The position numbers were made by a program, and so were the translations under genes. This document shows, piece after piece, positions 1 to 9,510 of a DNA stretch of 64,000 bases (position 1 is its first letter; every line of letters begins with the position of its first letter). Under the pieces are notes generated by a model that was not told the origin of the DNA, made no database searches, and saw only the letters and a list, made by a program, of their open reading frames with translations. The stretch comes from Aphodosoma sp045631465 (GTDB lineage: Bacteria; Bacteroidota; Bacteroidia; Bacteroidales; Paludibacteraceae). The stretch covers positions 1 through 64,000 of the forward strand of contig JAZQUV010000011.1 of NCBI GenBank assembly GCA_045631465.1. The letters are read 5' to 3'.

Positions 1-394
1 TCATCAACACCTCAAACCCCTCTTTCTCAGCCAAGCCCGCCAACGTACCAATCACATCATCAGCCTCATAGCCCGGCACCTCAATCACAGGTATTCTATG
101 CGCCTCCACTATCTGCTTAATAATCGGCACCGCCCTACGAATATCCTCAGGCGTAGCCTCTCTATTAGCCTTGTATTCCTCGTATGCCTCATGCCTAAAC
201 GTCGGGCCCGACGGGTCAAACACCACCGCCAAATGCGTAGGCTTTTCTCTCGTCAACACATCATCCAACGTATTCACAAACCCAAAAATCGCCGAAGTAT
301 TCATCCCCTTCGAATTTATTCTCGGCATACGCATAAACGCATAATAAGCCCTATAAATCAACGCATAAGCATCAAGCAAAAACAATCTTTTCAT
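1..394 (-). CDS. polA: DNA polymerase I, N-terminal part (cut by window edge)
   Basis: The reverse strand from 394 reads MKRLFLLDAYALIYRAYYAF and stays open to the window edge, giving 131 residues. This is the start of the 5'-3' exonuclease (FEN-like) domain of family A DNA polymerase. The metal-binding segments are visible: LLDAYALIYR at the N-terminus, VFDPSGPTFRHEAYEEYKANR at about 58-78 and the GYEADDVIGT motif at about 111-120. PolA removes RNA primers and fills gaps in Okazaki and repair synthesis. The gene is divergent from the large exported protein at 1111. A TAATTTTG box at 503-510 is a plausible -7 element, which gives a leader of about 100 nt. The rest of the gene lies outside the window. 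Confidence 0.95.
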   Translation of the reverse strand, partial: MKRLFLLDAYALIYRAYYAFMRMPRINSKGMNTSAIFGFVNTLDDVLTREKPTHLAVVFDPSGPTFRHEAYEEYKANREATPEDIRRAVPIIKQIVEAHRIPVIEVPGYEADDVIGTLAGLAEKEGFEVLM

Positions 395-409
395 AATTCA
401 GATATTTAG

Positions 410-830
410 TATTTCAGTAGCGAGTAGCAAGATTTTCGTCTCAGCACAACAACAGTCTATCGTCTGTTGACTGTTGACTTTCGACTATTGACTTTCAAAC
501 TACAAAATTAACAAAAAAATCCCAAACCACCAACCATCCCACCACAAAAGTTGAAAAAAGCCTACACCACTCTTTCGTAGGGACACGGCACGCCGTGTCC
601 ACTCGGTCGCCAGACCAAAAAACAGTAGAGACGTAGCCCACTACGTCTCATCAATTCCAAGACTAAAAATCCCAGAAAAGCGCAGCGTCTAGAATATCTA
701 TATCTACTAGAAAATCAACCGTAAGGCAGAAAAATCCCAGAAAAGCGCAGCGCTCCAAAATATCCAGAATATCCAATTCTCTCAATTTTCACTCCTCATT
801 CCTCACTCCTCATTCTACTCCCTACCCACA
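410..830. repeat. Repeat-rich intergenic region with two hairpins and a direct repeat
   Basis: No gene is visible between polA and 1111. The spacer holds short-period words (GTTGACT/TTGACTTTC around 468-498). It also holds a 9-bp perfect palindromic stem at 581-600 (GGACACGGC/GCCGTGTCC) and a second perfect hairpin at 628-649 (GAGACGTAG, loop CCCA, CTACGTCTC). A 23-bp direct repeat occurs at 665-687 and 730-752. The two hairpins follow each other within 30 bp and start with the similar words GTAGGGACAC and GTAGAGACGT, so they look like members of one REP-like family. The plus strand is strikingly poor in G. Confidence 0.7.
503..533 (-). promoter_or_regulatory. Bacteroidota-type promoter for polA
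   Basis: Read on the minus strand there is a TTG (531-533), 20 bp, then TAATTTTG (503-510), matching the Bacteroidota -33/-7 pattern. It lies about 110 bp before the polA start. The -33 match is minimal, so this is moderately supported. Confidence 0.5.
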
Positions 831-929
831 ACATACCATAAACATACTATAAATATACCATAAATATAGGATAAATATAGGATAAATATAGGATAAATAT
901 AGGATAAATATACTATAAACATACTATAA
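831..929. repeat. 11-bp-unit tandem array, nine units
   Basis: Nine contiguous 11-bp units follow the pattern A(T/C)ATA(GG/CT/CC)ATAA. The order is ACATACCATAA, ACATACTATAA, ATATACCATAA, four of ATATAGGATAA, ATATACTATAA and ACATACTATAA. The outer units share the C/CT form and the inner ones the GG form. A six-unit relative sits at 31792-31857. The period is close to one helical turn. There are no spacers, so this is not a CRISPR array. Confidence 0.9.
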
Positions 930-1110
930 CCCTATCTTCAACCAACCAATCACAATACTCCCAAATATCAAACACATCCGACAAACACAATCCGTAAGAA
1001 CACACCAACCAATCCCCCCTCAAAAAAAATATTCCACCAAAACACCCCATATTCAACATATTTGTTGTATATTTGTAGATTATTTCAAACCCTCAGAAAT
1101 AAAACTTTCA

Positions 1111-4100
1111 ATGAATCGCTTTATATCAACATACACCATTCTCCTTTTCACTTGCTTGTCTCTCTTCTGCCAAGTGAATCAAGTTTGGTATAGCAAGGGT
1201 AAAGTATTACATACCAATCCAATAACGAATATCGACAGTGTCACTTTCGGCCAATTCGTCAATGCCGACACTTTTCTCATTATCATCGATCGTGCATCTC
1301 GTCGCATAATCTACGATACTGTCAACACACACATACCAGGCATAATTTTCCACGACACAATACACACAACTCATACGATTTACCTCAAACCAAGTCGCCG
1401 CATAGGGGTATTCTCTGTGGCTAAAAACAAACAAGTATCTTTCTCGCAAGGCAATCTCCAATACATTCAAAATCAAAACACCTGGAAATTTGCGGATCAA
1501 CAATATGAGATGATTGGAGCAAAAAATATCAAAGATGGAAAATTGGCGAATAAGATAGATTTATTTGGGTGGAGTGGGGATAATACTACTGCTCCGTTTG
1601 GGGTGAGTATTTCGACTAAAGCAGCGGACTATGCAGGTGATTTTGTAGATTGGGGTGTGAATGAAATTAGTGGAGATGCGCCTAATACGTGGCGGACATT
1701 ATCGCAAGAAGAGTGGGGGTATATATTTGAGAGCAGAAAAAATGCGAAACAATTATATAGTAAAGGTAGTATTGATGGTGTTCGTGGTATGATTGTTTTA
1801 CCAGATGATTGGGTCTTGCCAGAAGGTTTACATTTTACTGCAGCACCAGATAATCTTACTATGGATTTGGATATCAATATATATACTCGTGCCCAATGGC
1901 AAAAGATGGAAGAGGCAGGAGCAGTGTTTTTGTGTCCAACAGGTCGTCGTGATGGATTGAACATAGGTTATTTAGTAGAATATGGCGGTTATTGGAGTAG
2001 TAGCCGTTCGGGAAGTAATCGTGTTAAGCATTTGTATTTCAATTATCAAAGTTTGGTTTTTAATACAAATTATAATTCTGGAGATCAAAGTTATGGCTAT
2101 AATGGTCGTGCAGTGCGCTTGGTGCATGACACAATTGTGCCACCACCTGCGCCATGTGAGACATTTGAGGTGAATGGTGTTAAGTTTAATATGATGTGTG
2201 TCGAGGGAGGCACATTCACTATGGGAGCCGAGGAAGATGCGCATCAAGTAACGTTGTCGGACTACTACATCGGCGAGACAGAGGTGACTTGTGGACTTTG
2301 GAAAGCGGTGATGGGCACCCTGCCGGCAAATCAACCTAAATACCCAGACGATTATCCAGTGGCATATATCTCTTTGGCTGATTGTCGTGAATTTGTAGAG
2401 CGACTCAATCAGTTGACAGGCAGGAAGTTCCGAGTACCAACCGAGGCGGAATGGGAGTATGCAGCCCGAGGCGGACGTTGTAGTATGGGGTTTGTTTATT
2501 CAGGTAGCGACAATATTGATGAAGTGGCATGGTATAACGGAAATGCTACAGAATACAGACCACAAATTGTAAAACAATACAAACCCAACGAACTTGGCAC
2601 GTATGACATGACAGGTAATCTGTGTGAATGGGTTAGCGATTGGTATGCACCATATAATCTCTATCCGCAGATCAATCCTACGGGTGCAGCTGTGCATGGT
2701 TCAGTGGGACGGCCAGTTATTTATAGAGGCGGATGTTGGACTTATGAACCTTATAGGAGTTTGCCTACATTCAGACATTCTTATTATAATAGGGGTACCG
2801 ATGGTATCGGTTTGCGCCTTGCGATGAGCGACGAAGAGCCTTTCCGTGAAGTATATGTTAATGACACTACTCGTTTTTATTTGCGAAAGGTAGAGAAAGG
2901 TACGTTTATGATGGGGGCGAAGGAAGACGATCCTATTGTTATGCAAAATTTAGATGCAAAAGGGGATGAATTACCTCAACATGAGGTAACTTTAGATAGT
3001 GACTATTATGTGGCTGAGTATGAGATAACACAATCTCTTTGGGAAGCAGTTATGGGAACAGATGTTTATGATATGTATGCGGTATTAACTCACCCATCTG
3101 TTTCTCCTAATCCTGATCCTGTTGGTGCGGCTTATCCAATGTACTATGTTTATACCAAAGATATTTTGGAATTTACGCGTAAATTAAGTCAGATGACAGG
3201 ACTTAAGTTTCGTTTGCCAACTGAAGCGGAGTGGGAATTTGCTGCAAAAGGAGGAAATAAAAGTCATGGTTATCTCTATGCCGGTAGCAATAATGTTGAT
3301 AGTGTAGCATGGTATGGTGGCAAAGGAATGCAACCGGTTGGACAATTGATGCCTAATGAATTAGGTATTTATGATATGTCGGGTAATGGACTTGAACGTT
3401 GTGTTGATTATCTTGAATATCATCAACCTTATGAATCTGGCGATGTGGTTAATCCTCGTGGCAAAATACGACAAAATGGTAATCGAGCTTATCGTGGTGG
3501 TGCGCATAATATGCATAAAGATTCAGTACGGGTTACTCATCGTGCTCCTCAAACACCTACTTTTACTTCAATTAATGTAGGAGCTCGTTTAGTAATGAAT
3601 GAAGAACATCATTTTCAGACTTTTAATGTAGGATCTGTATGGTTTGATATGATTTATGTGAAGGGAGGTACGTTTATGATGGGTTGTACGCAGGAGATGG
3701 ATTCTGATGCTTATGCACATGAATCACCTATGCATGAGGTTACTTTGTCAGATTATTACATAGGTCAAATAGAGGTAACACAAGCTCTTTGGAAGAATGT
3801 GATGGGGAACAGTAATAATCCAAGTACCCACAAAGGTAACGATTTGCCTGTGCATAATGTGAGTTGGGATGATTGTCAACTTTTTATTGAGAAACTCAAT
3901 TTGATGACAGGATTGAATTTCCGCATGCCGACTGAGGCTGAATGGGAATATGCTGCCCGTGGAGGAGTTAAAAGTAGGGGGTATAAATATGCGGGTAGTG
4001 ACAATATTGATGAAGTGGCATGGTATAAGGAAAATGCCGATGGAAAGCCACATACTTTTGCGACAAAACAGCCTAATGAATTGGGTATATATGATATGTC

Positions 4101-6837
4101 GGGCAATGTGTTTGAGTGGTGTTATGATTGGTATGGTCTATATAGTGTCGAAGCACAAGTTGACCCTCAAGGTCCAGAGAGTGGCCCATATCGTGTGTTT
4201 CGTGGTGGAGGATGGAAGCATGTTTCATCTAGCCGTGTAGCATATCGTCGTACGACAGGTGCAAATTTAGATCAGACATCTATAGGCATTCGTTTGGTGC
4301 TAGACGAACGCCCAGTGCCACCGCCTGCACCAGAATATGTCGACTTAGGCTTATCTGTCAAATGGGCAACGTTCAACCTCGGAGCTTCTGCGCCAGAGGA
4401 TTATGGTGATTATTTTGCGTGGGGCGAAACAGAACCGAAGGATATATATTCGTGGGCTACATACAAATTGTGCAATGGTACATCTTCTTCTTTAACAAAA
4501 TATTGTTCGGATAGCAATTATGGCAATGCCGATTACAAAACAACACTAGAACCAGAGGATGATGCTGCCTATGTCAATTGGGGTGGTAATTGGCGTATGC
4601 CAACTGAAGCTGAATGGATAGAACTTCGCCAAAAGTGCACATGGAAGAAAACTACTGTCAACGGTGTTACTGGCTATCGTGTAACTGCTAAGAATGGTAA
4701 CTCTATCTTCCTACCTCGTGCGGGATTACGAATGAATAAAGTAGAATATGCTGTTGATAGCGTGGGATATTATGCGTCTAGTTCGCATATTCCTAATTTC
4801 CAAAAAGAAGATTATGCTTATTACATGCTGATGTACGACAATGCTATTGAGCGTAGTTCTGCTGTGCGCTATTATGGATTAACTATCCGCCCTGTCTATG
4901 ACGATATTCCCGACCCTTGTATGGTGGTGAGGGTGAATGATACACTATCTATAAACATGATGTGTGTCAAAGGTGGTACGTTTATGATGGGGGCATCGGA
5001 TGACGACAAAAAAGCTGACAAAGACGAACGTCCTCAGCATCAAGTTACATTGACTTACGATTACCATATAATGCAAACCGAAGTCACTCAAGGTCTTTGG
5101 AAGGCTGTTATGGGAGAGGATATATACGACCTACGAGCGAAGTCAAGATCTCCAGAAGAAGAGATTAAATTTGTAGGGGGAGATTATCCAGTCTTTTATG
5201 TTCGATTTTCTCAATGTCTTGAATTTATAGAACGACTCAATGAATTAACAGGACTTCATTTTCGTATGCCATCCGAAGCCGAATGGGAGTATGCAGCGCG
5301 AGGCGGGCATCTCAGTAAAGGTTATCTTTACTCGGGTAGTAATGATGCAAATGAAGTAGCTGCAATAGGCTACGTAGCTGCAATAGGTTATGCATTCAAG
5401 CCCGTAGCTTCTCTTCGCCCTAATGAATTAGGTATTTATGATATGTCGGGCAATATAGCCGAAATGACGTTAGATTTTGCACATGGAGTTTCTGCACCTT
5501 ACCCTTCTGCTGAACCTCAAATCAACCCTCGTCAAATCAGTCCTATCAAGGAATATGCAGGTAATCGTATGTTTAGAAATTCTCATCCTCGCGTGGCAGA
5601 TTCGGTTCGTGTAACCCAACGTTATCCTTATACACCTACATGGTGTGGCAATTGGATGGGTTTTCGATTGGTGTTAGCCGAAGATTATGATTTCAAAACT
5701 ATACTAGTTAATAATGTGGCTTTTGAAATGAGTTTCGTCAAAGGTGGCACATTCACTATGGGTGATGATAGTAGCAATAATACAAGCCCTGCACACCAGG
5801 TTACTCTATCTGATTATTATATCGGACAAACAGAGGTTACACAAGCTCTTTGGAAAGCTGTTATGGGTACAAATCCTAGCAATCAAAATGATGATCTGTA
5901 CAAACCTGTGGGGCATGTTTCGTGGGATGATGCTCAGCTGTTTGTTGAAAAACTTAGTAAAAAGACTGGGCTTAATTTCCGTCTTCCTACCGAGGCCGAA
6001 TGGGAATATGCCGCAATGGGCGGAAAACTTAGTCAAGGCTATAAATATTCGGGAAGTGACAGTATCGACATGGTGGCTTGGTATGGTGTTAATTCGGATA
6101 ATAAATTGCATGTGGTTGGAACTAAAATGCCTAACGAATTGGGCATATATGACATGTCGGGCAACATGTGGGAATGGGTTTCTGATTGGTATGGCAATTA
6201 CTCTGCACAAAAACAAATCAACCCACAAGGACCATCATTTGGAACAAGTCGTGTGCTACGTAGTGGTAGTTATGTGACACAAGCTGCATCTCGTTGTACC
6301 GTCAAATATCGTCAATCTCGCAGGGCTGATTATCCTGACGTTCATATCGGTTTCCGTATTGTGTTAGATACAAATGTGCGAAATTGTTATACTTTTACGC
6401 AAGAACATTGGGATGCTGCAACTGATTCTTGGGGACATGGTGGCAGAGGGCACGCCCCTTCCGACCAATCTTGTATTCAAGGCACAATAGTGCATGGTGT
6501 GCGACTAAAAGTGGCAAAAATAGGCACCTTGAATGTCTATAAAGTCCCATCGTTGACTGAAACAACCGAAGATAATTTTGAACTTGTAGCTACACTCACC
6601 ACCGATAGCACTGGTGTGCAAGACTTCGATTTCCCTCAACCTATCTATGTCGGACCTAATGAATATTTAGTATTTGGCAAACCTTCAGACGAAATGCCTA
6701 CATTACGTCCATGCTATATAGCCAAACCATCTATCTCCTTCCCAACAGGTTCACAAGGCATTGCACATTATATAGGTAATCAAAAAGCAGCAAATAAACC
6801 TTCTATACAGGGAGTACTGATGGTTGAATTCTACTAA
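1111..6837 (+). CDS. Giant exported protein with five FGE-sulfatase-type domains
   Basis: The protein has 1908 residues with a signal peptide (about 1-20). Residues about 95-345 form a Bacteroidales surface module (FSVAKNKQVSFSQGNLQY at its start). Five formylglycine-generating-enzyme-like domains follow at about 356-570, 588-830, 840-1066, 1270-1523 and 1530-1754. Each has a GGTFxMG-type start, a TEVTQxLWxAVMG-like segment and FRxPTEAEWEYAA. Between the third and fourth lies a YVDLGLSVKWAT module at about 1074-1264. The last 150 residues are unassigned. The CRxxYR-type cysteine region of catalytic FGEs is not conserved (RGGCWTYEP, RGGGWKHVS, RSGSYVTQA), so I infer a binding or structural role at the cell surface. 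No clear type IX C-terminal sorting domain is seen. The next gene starts 12 bp downstream and shares modules, so the two are likely co-transcribed. A TATATTTG box at 1068-1075 may be the promoter. Confidence 0.85.
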   Translation: MNRFISTYTILLFTCLSLFCQVNQVWYSKGKVLHTNPITNIDSVTFGQFVNADTFLIIIDRASRRIIYDTVNTHIPGIIFHDTIHTTHTIYLKPSRRIGVFSVAKNKQVSFSQGNLQYIQNQNTWKFADQQYEMIGAKNIKDGKLANKIDLFGWSGDNTTAPFGVSISTKAADYAGDFVDWGVNEISGDAPNTWRTLSQEEWGYIFESRKNAKQLYSKGSIDGVRGMIVLPDDWVLPEGLHFTAAPDNLTMDLDINIYTRAQWQKMEEAGAVFLCPTGRRDGLNIGYLVEYGGYWSSSRSGSNRVKHLYFNYQSLVFNTNYNSGDQSYGYNGRAVRLVHDTIVPPPAPCETFEVNGVKFNMMCVEGGTFTMGAEEDAHQVTLSDYYIGETEVTCGLWKAVMGTLPANQPKYPDDYPVAYISLADCREFVERLNQLTGRKFRVPTEAEWEYAARGGRCSMGFVYSGSDNIDEVAWYNGNATEYRPQIVKQYKPNELGTYDMTGNLCEWVSDWYAPYNLYPQINPTGAAVHGSVGRPVIYRGGCWTYEPYRSLPTFRHSYYNRGTDGIGLRLAMSDEEPFREVYVNDTTRFYLRKVEKGTFMMGAKEDDPIVMQNLDAKGDELPQHEVTLDSDYYVAEYEITQSLWEAVMGTDVYDMYAVLTHPSVSPNPDPVGAAYPMYYVYTKDILEFTRKLSQMTGLKFRLPTEAEWEFAAKGGNKSHGYLYAGSNNVDSVAWYGGKGMQPVGQLMPNELGIYDMSGNGLERCVDYLEYHQPYESGDVVNPRGKIRQNGNRAYRGGAHNMHKDSVRVTHRAPQTPTFTSINVGARLVMNEEHHFQTFNVGSVWFDMIYVKGGTFMMGCTQEMDSDAYAHESPMHEVTLSDYYIGQIEVTQALWKNVMGNSNNPSTHKGNDLPVHNVSWDDCQLFIEKLNLMTGLNFRMPTEAEWEYAARGGVKSRGYKYAGSDNIDEVAWYKENADGKPHTFATKQPNELGIYDMSGNVFEWCYDWYGLYSVEAQVDPQGPESGPYRVFRGGGWKHVSSSRVAYRRTTGANLDQTSIGIRLVLDERPVPPPAPEYVDLGLSVKWATFNLGASAPEDYGDYFAWGETEPKDIYSWATYKLCNGTSSSLTKYCSDSNYGNADYKTTLEPEDDAAYVNWGGNWRMPTEAEWIELRQKCTWKKTTVNGVTGYRVTAKNGNSIFLPRAGLRMNKVEYAVDSVGYYASSSHIPNFQKEDYAYYMLMYDNAIERSSAVRYYGLTIRPVYDDIPDPCMVVRVNDTLSINMMCVKGGTFMMGASDDDKKADKDERPQHQVTLTYDYHIMQTEVTQGLWKAVMGEDIYDLRAKSRSPEEEIKFVGGDYPVFYVRFSQCLEFIERLNELTGLHFRMPSEAEWEYAARGGHLSKGYLYSGSNDANEVAAIGYVAAIGYAFKPVASLRPNELGIYDMSGNIAEMTLDFAHGVSAPYPSAEPQINPRQISPIKEYAGNRMFRNSHPRVADSVRVTQRYPYTPTWCGNWMGFRLVLAEDYDFKTILVNNVAFEMSFVKGGTFTMGDDSSNNTSPAHQVTLSDYYIGQTEVTQALWKAVMGTNPSNQNDDLYKPVGHVSWDDAQLFVEKLSKKTGLNFRLPTEAEWEYAAMGGKLSQGYKYSGSDSIDMVAWYGVNSDNKLHVVGTKMPNELGIYDMSGNMWEWVSDWYGNYSAQKQINPQGPSFGTSRVLRSGSYVTQAASRCTVKYRQSRRADYPDVHIGFRIVLDTNVRNCYTFTQEHWDAATDSWGHGGRGHAPSDQSCIQGTIVHGVRLKVAKIGTLNVYKVPSLTETTEDNFELVATLTTDSTGVQDFDFPQPIYVGPNEYLVFGKPSDEMPTLRPCYIAKPSISFPTGSQGIAHYIGNQKAANKPSIQGVLMVEFY

Positions 6838-6849
6838 ACCAATTATATT

Positions 6850-8559
6850 ATGTTAAAACGATACTTTACACTTTTCTTATTGTTAATCGCCATTATCGAG
6901 ATGTATGCACAGGTGCGTGAAGTGGTGTACCTTAATGGGAACTATTATTCTCAGGCAACGTTAATGGTTGACACCATATATAATGTGACTTACGAAAAAG
7001 ATACTATAGCAGTCATTGTGCCTTGTGGAGAGGGGATTGTTTATCCTAACAACGAAGCTATGGGGCAATTCATTACTTGGATGCAAGGGCACCCTGTGTA
7101 TGCGACTCCTATAGTGCAATATGACAGTGTGGCGCACCAACGCAATGTTGCAGGCGATACTTTGCGCATTATTTTCTCTAATTCAACTGATGCTTTGCCG
7201 CAGTACACAAAACAACCCATAGTTTGGCAACATCGTCAGGTGACTATTACCGATTCAGCGCAATTGTTGTCAGCCGAGCAGTATAGAACGATAGCACAAG
7301 GTGGTGATACATCGCAGTTTATTGTTGAGCCAACTATTATTTATACAGACACATTGTACGTTCGTAATATCGTGGATACGGTTTATAAAACTCAATATCC
7401 TTATGTAGATCTTGGTCTTTCGGTGAAATGGGCAACATGCAACGTTGGTGCAGAATCTCCTGAAGAGTATGGCGACTATTTTGCTTGGGGCGAGACGGAA
7501 CCAAAGGAGGAATATACTTGGGGAAACTATAAATGGTGTGATGGTGATTATACTAAACTTACTAAATATTGTACTAAGGAGCAATATGGCGTGGTAGATA
7601 ATCAAATTATATTGGAATTAAATGATGATGCTGCACATGTAAATATGGGGGAGGATTGGCGTATGCCTACGTTAGCAGAGAGTAATGAGTTGGTTTCTCA
7701 ATGTACTTGGATATGGACTACTATAAATGGAGTTAATGGTCATCAAGTCATAGGCCCTAATGGGAATAGTATATTTTTGCCTGCGGTTGGGGCTATTACA
7801 AGTGCAGGATTGCAACATGATGGCAGTAGTGGTTATTATTGGATTAATTCTATCAGTTCGACCAATCCGTATAATGCAGATGATATTTTTAATCGTCCTA
7901 CTGAAAGTGGAGATATGTCTAATTCTTATGGGATAAATGCTTATTCTCGATATATAGGTCGTGTTATCCGTCCTGTCTGTCCTAAAAAACAAGAACATGA
8001 ATATGTAGATTTAGGTCTCTCGGTGAAATGGGCGACATGCAACATTGGTGCTGAATCTCCAGAAGAATATGGCTACTATTTTGCTTGGGGCGAGACGGAA
8101 CCGAAAGAGACCTACTCTTGGGCAACATATAAATGGTGTAAAGGCTCGAGCAGTTCTATTACAAAATATAACGCCAATGATGGCAAAACAGTTTTAGATC
8201 CCGAAGATGACGCTGCAACTGTTATTTTGGGTGAAAATTATCGCATGCCAACCGTAGAAGAACGTAATGAACTAATTGAGCAATGCACTTGGAGTTGGAC
8301 CACATATAATAGTGTAGCTGGATATAAAATAACGGGTCCAAACGGCAACTACATTTTCCTACCTGCCGTAGGCTACAAAGGATCTACTAAACCAAGTTAT
8401 CCCGCAGGCGAATATGGATTGTATTGGTTAGCTAATATTGATGAATCACAATATGCTCGATTGATTACAATTAATTATTCGCACCTTCCAAATCTAGATG
8501 CAGGCAAAAAAGGTACTCGCTGCTATGGTTTTGCCATCCGCACTATCTATACCAAGTAA
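6850..8559 (+). CDS. Exported protein with two YVDLGLSVKWAT modules
   Basis: The protein has 569 residues and a signal peptide (LKRYFTLFLLLIAIIEMYAQ). Its N-terminal stretch (VREVVYLNG) resembles the mature start of the upstream giant (VNQVWYSKG). Two repeated modules of about 190 residues begin at about 185 and 382. Each carries DLGLSVKWATCN, EYGxYFAWGETEPKE, a LxxDDAAxVxxGxxxRMPT segment and GPNGNxIFLPAVG. The same module occurs once in the upstream protein. Such modules are common in Bacteroidales and Fibrobacter surface proteins (Fib_succ_major-like). Their function is not established, so a cell-surface or extracellular binding role is inference. The 12-bp gap to the preceding gene suggests one operon. 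Confidence 0.8.
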   Translation: MLKRYFTLFLLLIAIIEMYAQVREVVYLNGNYYSQATLMVDTIYNVTYEKDTIAVIVPCGEGIVYPNNEAMGQFITWMQGHPVYATPIVQYDSVAHQRNVAGDTLRIIFSNSTDALPQYTKQPIVWQHRQVTITDSAQLLSAEQYRTIAQGGDTSQFIVEPTIIYTDTLYVRNIVDTVYKTQYPYVDLGLSVKWATCNVGAESPEEYGDYFAWGETEPKEEYTWGNYKWCDGDYTKLTKYCTKEQYGVVDNQIILELNDDAAHVNMGEDWRMPTLAESNELVSQCTWIWTTINGVNGHQVIGPNGNSIFLPAVGAITSAGLQHDGSSGYYWINSISSTNPYNADDIFNRPTESGDMSNSYGINAYSRYIGRVIRPVCPKKQEHEYVDLGLSVKWATCNIGAESPEEYGYYFAWGETEPKETYSWATYKWCKGSSSSITKYNANDGKTVLDPEDDAATVILGENYRMPTVEERNELIEQCTWSWTTYNSVAGYKITGPNGNYIFLPAVGYKGSTKPSYPAGEYGLYWLANIDESQYARLITINYSHLPNLDAGKKGTRCYGFAIRTIYTK

Positions 8560-8650
8560 TCAATCAAGTAATTAATCCAACCAATTAAACTAATTACTCC
8601 TATCAGTCCAATTAGTCCAACCTAACTACAAAAAAACAAACAATTGCCTA

Positions 8651-8681
8651 TTGCAAATAACCTTTTTTTTTACTAACTTTG
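8651..8681 (+). promoter_or_regulatory. Bacteroidota-type promoter
   Basis: TTG at 8651-8653, 20 bp, then TAACTTTG at 8674-8681. It lies 31 bp upstream of the TTG start at 8713 and drives the methyltransferase, DUF2807 and possibly pduO genes. Confidence 0.75.
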
Positions 8682-8712
8682 CACTTTCTTAATTCTTAAT
8701 TCTCAATTCTCT

Positions 8713-9492
8713 TTGTCTCTACTATTCGACATAAAATCTCGTCTACAATATGCCCTTCGCGCTCACTATCGCAAAGGACATTGGGTGCATTCGCCTTTCA
8801 CATACCACACCCTCAACTACGTAATCTTCGAACGCACACCGTATTATAGTTTCAATCCCATCGAATCACTACGCAAACAACTACTCCACGACAACACTCC
8901 ACTCTCTCTACAACCACTCGGCACATCGCAAGCAAAAACTACCACTATAGCTCGCGAACTAAAAAATAGCGCAAAATCACCTCGACTCGCACAACTACTC
9001 CAACGCCTCTGTGCTTCCAACAATTCACATTATATAATAGAGCTCGGCACAAATCTCGGCATCTCTACTGCATACCTTGCTTCTAACAACTCAAAATCAC
9101 AGGTCTACACTCTCGAAGGCCAACCCGAGCTCTGCCGCATAGCCCACAACAATTTCAACAAACTCAACCTCCACAATATTAATATAATAGAAGGCAACAT
9201 CGACAACACACTCCCTCAGCTCATCCAACAACTACCACAAATAGACCTGCTATTCATCGACGCCAACCATCAATACCAAGCTACTATCAACTACTACAAG
9301 CTTGCTAAATCCAAAATCCACAAAAACACTATAATCGTCTTCGACGACATCCACTGGTCCGAAGGCATGCAACAAGCTTGGAACGAAATCCGACAAGACC
9401 CAGATATTCGCCTCGCTATCGACATCTTCCACATGGGCATCATCTGGTTCAACTCCGACATCCCAAAACAACACTACATCGTCGCATTCTAA
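8713..9492 (+). CDS. Class I SAM-dependent methyltransferase
   Basis: The protein has 259 residues. The Rossmann glycine motif is ELGTNLGISTAYLA at about 114-127. An acidic residue that would contact the ribose follows in VYTLEGQP, the post-II region is IIEGNI and motif IV is LLFIDANHQYQ. This is the Methyltransf_24/O-methyltransferase-like fold; the substrate is unknown. No ATG fits the start: TTG at 8713 comes 31 bp after a strong promoter box, so a TTG start with a short leader is the best reading. The plus-strand codons are A/C-rich like the following genes. The lipoprotein gene begins 18 bp downstream. Confidence 0.8.
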   Translation: MSLLFDIKSRLQYALRAHYRKGHWVHSPFTYHTLNYVIFERTPYYSFNPIESLRKQLLHDNTPLSLQPLGTSQAKTTTIARELKNSAKSPRLAQLLQRLCASNNSHYIIELGTNLGISTAYLASNNSKSQVYTLEGQPELCRIAHNNFNKLNLHNINIIEGNIDNTLPQLIQQLPQIDLLFIDANHQYQATINYYKLAKSKIHKNTIIVFDDIHWSEGMQQAWNEIRQDPDIRLAIDIFHMGIIWFNSDIPKQHYIVAF

Positions 9493-9510
9493 CCTCTAAA
9501 ACAAATTAAT

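Noticed and set aside
98..409. Plus-strand open frame of 103 codons
   Set aside because: It is the complement of polA, whose protein is clearly recognisable on the minus strand.
831..929. CRISPR-like array
   Set aside because: The 11-bp units are contiguous with no spacers, and no cas genes are nearby.
1111..8559. Diversity-generating retroelement target, because FGE/C-type-lectin folds are typical targets
   Set aside because: No reverse transcriptase, accessory gene or template repeat is visible in the window.
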